A stretch of DNA of 39,592 nt from REEB506 sp049317545 (GTDB lineage Bacteria; Pseudomonadota; Alphaproteobacteria; Caulobacterales; Aquidulcibacteraceae). The notes beneath the pieces are model-generated. The model did not search any database. It saw nothing but the letters and a program-made list of their open reading frames with translations, and was not told the origin of the DNA. A program made the translations under genes and the position numbers. Shown here piece by piece: positions 36,529 through 39,592 of this stretch. The DNA is taken from NCBI GenBank assembly GCA_049317545.1, contig JBMOIB010000012.1, positions 1 through 39,592 on the forward strand, given 5' to 3'. Numbering within the stretch: position 1 is the first letter of the stretch; each line of letters starts with the position of its first letter.

Positions 36529-37176
36529 ATGTTCAGACCCCTGGTTCTCGCTCTTGCGCTGGTCGCCGCGGGCGCAGGCGCGGCCGCCGCCCAGACGCCT
36601 TGGACCGACCCCGGATCGACGTTTTCGATGACCTTGCCGAAGGGCTGGGGAAAGCCGGACAAAATGTCGAGCTCAAGCCCGACCGTGTCGGAATACGCGG
36701 CCGGCAACGCCAACGAAGAATGCATCGTCTACCGCTTCGATCGCCCAGAAACGGCGGTCGCGACCCCGATGCAGCTCAAAAACGCCTGGGCTGCACCGCT
36801 TGGGGCTACGAAATGGGCCGAACTGACGGCCAAGATGCTGTGGTCGGACGGCGCGCCGAAAGTGACTGAAGACAAGGTCGAAACCGTCGGCGCATGGCCA
36901 GTCCAGACGGCCGTGGTCAGCGGCAAAAACGGCCCGGTCGTCGCGGCCCTTCACGCCCGTCCCGGATCGGAAATCTGGGTCTTCTGTCAGAGCTATGACG
37001 GAAAGGACCGCGCTGCGGCCTTCCGCGCCACGGCCAATTCGGTGACCACGACCAAGGATGCGGAATTTGCCGCCGCCGAAGCGGCCGAGGCCGCCAAGGC
37101 CGCCGAGGCGAAGGCCGCTGCGGACGCTGCGGCCGCCGCCCCAGCTGCCGAGAAGGACAAGAAGAAGCGCAAGTGA
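36529..37176 (+). CDS. Secreted protein with Ala/Lys-rich C-terminal tail, unknown function
   Basis: 215 residues. Signal peptide MFRPLVLALALVAAGAGAAAAQ, then a globular part (about 22-175) beginning TPWTDPGSTFSMTLPKGW, with ANEECIVYRFDRPET and EIWVFCQSYDGKD carrying one cysteine each. It ends with a low-complexity tail of repeated Ala/Glu/Lys (about 180-215) finishing in KDKKKRK. GAGAGGGAGC lies before the ATG. The tail may contact an acidic partner or the cell envelope. Not recognised beyond this. Confidence 0.72.
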   Translation: MFRPLVLALALVAAGAGAAAAQTPWTDPGSTFSMTLPKGWGKPDKMSSSSPTVSEYAAGNANEECIVYRFDRPETAVATPMQLKNAWAAPLGATKWAELTAKMLWSDGAPKVTEDKVETVGAWPVQTAVVSGKNGPVVAALHARPGSEIWVFCQSYDGKDRAAAFRATANSVTTTKDAEFAAAEAAEAAKAAEAKAAADAAAAAPAAEKDKKKRK

Positions 37177-37240
37177 TCGAAGTGGGCGGCGCTTGCGCGC
37201 CGCCCGCCGCCGTCGCAAGCAGGTCCCAGCGGAGGCTTCC

Positions 37241-37495
37241 ATGAGTCGCGAGCAGGACGGCGCGAAGGATATTTCGGGCTTGAGTTTCGAGCAGGCGCTC
37301 GGAGAACTCGAGCGGATCGTTGCGGCCCTTGAACGTGGCGATGTGGCGCTCGACGATTCGATCCGCCTCTATGAGCGCGGAGCCGCCCTCAAGGCGCATT
37401 GCGAATCCAAGCTCAAGGACGCCCAACTCAAGGTTGAGCAAATCGTGCTCGGCCCGGACGGTCCGCGCGCGGAGCCTGCCAAGATCGGCGGATAA
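37241..37495 (+). CDS. xseB: Exodeoxyribonuclease VII small subunit
   Basis: 84 residues. Several copies bind one XseA large subunit to make a single-strand-specific exonuclease. The family core is intact: LSFEQALGELERIVAALERGDVALDDSIRLYERG and LKAHCESKLKDAQLKVEQIVLG. GGAGG precedes the ATG. In relatives ispA and dxs usually follow; here the next gene is on the other strand, so that cluster is broken. Confidence 0.95.
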   Translation: MSREQDGAKDISGLSFEQALGELERIVAALERGDVALDDSIRLYERGAALKAHCESKLKDAQLKVEQIVLGPDGPRAEPAKIGG

Positions 37496-37507
37496 GCGAC
37501 CGGTCGA

Positions 37508-37957
37508 TCAGCCCAGAATAGAGATCGCCGCCGAAGCCAAGCGTCCGCTCACCTCGGGCGACATAGCGGTAAGCACTGCACCCGCAGCCGACCCCAAAAG
37601 GGCCAGTGCGCCGGCCGTGAGCGCTATGCGCAGCAGCAGGGCGGCCGGTTCGGAAAGGCCGCGGTGGGCCAGACTGGGGCGGAGCCGCAGAGGCTGATCA
37701 TAAACGTTGGCGCGTGAGAGCGAGGGGGGCGGTCCAGCGATCCGATGCACTAGGCTATCGGTCAATTCGGTCGCGAGCAGCGGGTCGGCGCGAGCAAATC
37801 GAATGGGCGATCGCGCCTCGGGGATGCGCACGGTCGCTTCCCGGCGGCGACGATAATAGGTACTGGCGGAGATGCCGGCCGCGCGGCAGGCTGACGCGAT
37901 GGAACGGCCGTCAGCCCGAAGGGCTTCCACGAGAGTGATAGGATCCGTAATCATCAT
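37508..37957 (-). CDS. Small HTH protein with C-terminal membrane segment
   Basis: 149 residues from ATG 37957 (ATG 37954 also possible). The N-terminus (about 5-38) is a helix-turn-helix: ITLVEALRADGRSIASACRAAGISASTYYRRRRE, like transposase- or excisionase-type HTHs. A basic, Pro-rich linker follows. Residues about 105-131 (AALLLRIALTAGALALLGSAAGAVLT) form a single membrane helix, then a short tail. This topology would keep the DNA-binding part in the cytoplasm, tethered to the membrane, like one-component membrane regulators. The upstream 150-bp region is AT-rich with TATAGT and GANTC sites. No insertion-sequence partner is adjacent. Confidence 0.65.
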   Translation of the reverse strand: MMITDPITLVEALRADGRSIASACRAAGISASTYYRRRREATVRIPEARSPIRFARADPLLATELTDSLVHRIAGPPPSLSRANVYDQPLRLRPSLAHRGLSEPAALLLRIALTAGALALLGSAAGAVLTAMSPEVSGRLASAAISILG

Positions 37958-37970
37958 GCACCGCCCGCAA

Positions 37971-38015
37971 TTAACGGAACCTTTACTATACTCGAACTTT
38001 GGGGAATCGCGAATC
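37971..38015. promoter_or_regulatory. AT-rich divergent promoter with CtrA-like and GANTC sites
   Basis: TTAA (37971-37974), seven bases, TTTA (37982-37985): one mismatch from the CtrA core. On the minus strand TATAGT (37989-37984) can serve as a -10 for the HTH gene. Two GAATC sites, targets of the cell-cycle methyltransferase CcrM, lie at 38004-38008 and 38011-38015. The region serves both the HTH gene and lepB. Confidence 0.4.
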
Positions 38016-38107
38016 GCATTGCCCGCCCTGCGGTTGAGCGGCCGGGGCCGATTGGCTGGAACGCGATTGCAGGAGCGTCTAGCCATCGGCGGCGCGGGGC
38101 GGGACGT

Positions 38108-38893
38108 ATGACCAAGGCGCGATCGATCGGCGAACGCCTCATCGAGGAAGCCCGCGCGTTCGTTCGCGCTGGCATGGTCTTTTTGCCGATATGGATCGTT
38201 TTCAATACGGTCGGCTGGGCGCAGTATTCGATCCCGTCCGAAAGCATGGCGCCGACCCTGGAGGTCGGCGACAGGGTTCTCGTTTCGAAATGGGCATACG
38301 GATACAGTCGGTTTTCCGCGCCAATCGTCTGGCGCTTTCTACCGCCCGGCGACGGGCGCGTGCTCTCTTCATCGCCGCGCCGCGGCGACGTCGTGGTCTT
38401 CGCCCATCCGCGCGACGGACGCACGATGATCAAGCGGCTGGTCGGGTTGCCGGGCGACGTCGTCGAAATGCGCGCCGGCCGTTTGGTCGTGAATGGCGAT
38501 CTCGCAAGCTATGCGCGCGTGCGGGAAGTCGTGCGACTTCCGCCGGGCGAGAAGAGTCTGTTCCGAGCCTACAACGCCGAAGAGCAGGCCGAGCGCGTCG
38601 ACGGGCGCGAGCACCTTACCCTCGACATCGACCCCGCTGGAATTGGCGATCGGTGGGGGCCGATGGCGGTGCCCGAAGGCCATTTCCTGTTCATGGGCGA
38701 CAACCGCGACAATTCGGACGATGGCCGTTTCGCCGACATGGGTTTTGTCTCTTCCGAACGGCTCATCGGCCGGGCGGAGACCGTCATTTTCGCGCCGCGA
38801 GGCTGTGCACCGTCGCCTGAAGTCAGCTGCTTCCGGTCGCGGTTCCTGAAACCCCTGGCTCGCGATGTCGAGCCCGTCGGAGCGGCGTCATGA
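38108..38893 (+). CDS. lepB: Signal peptidase I
   Basis: 261 residues, membrane serine protease that removes signal peptides. One N-terminal membrane segment (about 22-38), catalytic Ser46 in IPSESMAPTLEVGD, catalytic Lys109 in RTMIKRLVGLPGD, and the box E motif GDNRDNSDDGR. All required residues are intact. In many Alphaproteobacteria the main lepB lies between acpS and rnc; here neither is near, so this could be a second copy. The stop overlaps the start of the SDR gene by 4 bp. Confidence 0.92.
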   Translation: MTKARSIGERLIEEARAFVRAGMVFLPIWIVFNTVGWAQYSIPSESMAPTLEVGDRVLVSKWAYGYSRFSAPIVWRFLPPGDGRVLSSSPRRGDVVVFAHPRDGRTMIKRLVGLPGDVVEMRAGRLVVNGDLASYARVREVVRLPPGEKSLFRAYNAEEQAERVDGREHLTLDIDPAGIGDRWGPMAVPEGHFLFMGDNRDNSDDGRFADMGFVSSERLIGRAETVIFAPRGCAPSPEVSCFRSRFLKPLARDVEPVGAAS

Positions 38894-39592
38894 ACGACCG
38901 GATCACTTCAAAGTTCGGCTCCCGCTCAAGCGCGCGCGATGTCGCCAACGGCCATGACCTGAAGGGAAAACGCGTCATCGTGACCGGCGCGGCCAGTGGG
39001 ATCGGCGTGGAAACGGCGCTCGCCTTGGCCGAGGCCGGCGCGGATGTCGTGATGGCGGTTCGCGATGTCGGCAAGGGCGCGGCGATCGCGGACGCCGCCA
39101 ATGCGCGGATCGGCGGCCCGCGCTTAAGTGTGCGCCGTCTGGATCTGGCCGATTTCCGCTCGATCGCCGAGTTTGCGGCCGGCGAGCTCGAAACCGGCGA
39201 ACCGCTGAATGTCTTAATCAACAACGCCGGCGTGATGGCCTCGCCGCTGACACGCGTCGGGCCAGGATTCGAAGAACAATTCGGCGTCAATCATCTCGGC
39301 CATTTCTTGTTGACGCTGATGGTGCTGCCGGCCCTGGAGGCCGGCGCCAATGAAACGCACCGGCCCTCGCGCGTCGTGTCCTTGAGTTCGATCGGACACC
39401 GGCGCAGCGACATCGTGTTCGAAGACCTGCAATTCGAGCGGCGTCCCTACGACAAATGGGAAGCGTACGGTCAGGCGAAGACAGCGAACGCCTTGTTTGC
39501 AGTGGGCTTGTCGCGCAAGGCGGCGTCGCGCGGCGTGGTCGCCAACGCCGTCATGCCCGGCGGGATCATGACGGCCCTGCAGCGCCATCTGC
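38890..39592 (+). CDS. SDR-family oxidoreductase, retinol-dehydrogenase-like, cut by the window edge
   Basis: At least 234 residues; the 3' end is outside the window. ATGA overlap with lepB sets the start. Visible: LKGKRVIVTGAASGIGVETA (cofactor), AVRD (Arg after strand 2, favouring NADP), LNVLINNAGVMASPL, FGVNHLGHFLLTLMVLPAL, RVVSLSSIGHRR (catalytic Ser) and YGQAKTANALFA (Tyr/Lys pair). The order and the VMPGGIMT segment are those of retinol-dehydrogenase or WWOX-like SDRs. Substrate unknown. Confidence 0.88.
   Translation, partial: MNDRITSKFGSRSSARDVANGHDLKGKRVIVTGAASGIGVETALALAEAGADVVMAVRDVGKGAAIADAANARIGGPRLSVRRLDLADFRSIAEFAAGELETGEPLNVLINNAGVMASPLTRVGPGFEEQFGVNHLGHFLLTLMVLPALEAGANETHRPSRVVSLSSIGHRRSDIVFEDLQFERRPYDKWEAYGQAKTANALFAVGLSRKAASRGVVANAVMPGGIMTALQRHL

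Overview
The window is high-GC, densely packed chromosomal DNA from an alphaproteobacterium. The duplicated b and b' stator genes of a photosynthetic/alphaproteobacterial type F0 operon, the glyS-ppdK neighbourhood, a SapC gene, and a perfect CtrA box (TTAA-N7-TTAAC) point to Caulobacterales or a Hyphomonadaceae-like relative. That placement is an inference from gene content; no rRNA is present. I found no tRNA, rRNA, CRISPR array, insertion sequence or prophage.

Left end (1-9.1 kb). Positions 1-307 carry no gene but fold strongly: a rod-like structure at about 15-142 resembles a 6S-type RNA, followed by a 12-bp inverted repeat. The F0 operon atpI-atpB-atpE-atpF'-atpF runs leftwards from a visible promoter. 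Divergent from it are glyS and ppdK, then a SleB-type cell wall hydrolase preceded by an AT-rich leader with a TATAAT box and the CtrA box.

NAD block (9.1-14.5 kb). A leftward operon holds nadA, two tandem paralogous secreted proteins of unknown function, nadB, nadC and an SDR. Consecutive genes overlap by 4 bp from the first paralog to nadC. The nadA promoter carries two copies of the same operator, TATGCT-N7-AGCATA, 65 bp apart.

Middle (14.5-31.6 kb). Small units deal with acyl-CoA and lipid-like substrates: a haloalkane dehalogenase/half-hotdog/TetR unit, inorganic pyrophosphatase, a hybrid sensor kinase, a dienoyl-CoA isomerase-like crotonase, an alpha/beta hydrolase, a double-hotdog thioesterase, an acyl-CoA dehydrogenase, two MaoC-type hydratases and a zinc-independent enone reductase. 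Between them lie a divergent GIY-YIG-like protein, an OmpW porin, a DUF885 lipoprotein and SapC.

Right end (31.6-39.6 kb). A stretch at about 31.6-32.9 kb, visibly lower in GC, holds one histidine-phosphatase gene. Then come a secreted TPR protein overlapping a monoheme cytochrome, a histone-deacetylase-like amidohydrolase, a second histidine phosphatase, a secreted Ala/Lys-tailed protein, xseB, a small protein with an N-terminal HTH and a C-terminal membrane segment, a signal peptidase I and an SDR cut by the window edge.

Most genes are ordinary. The least explained features are the paralog pair inside the nad operon with its twin operator, the TPR/cytochrome pair, the membrane-tethered HTH protein, the GIY-YIG-like protein, and the structured RNA at the left edge.
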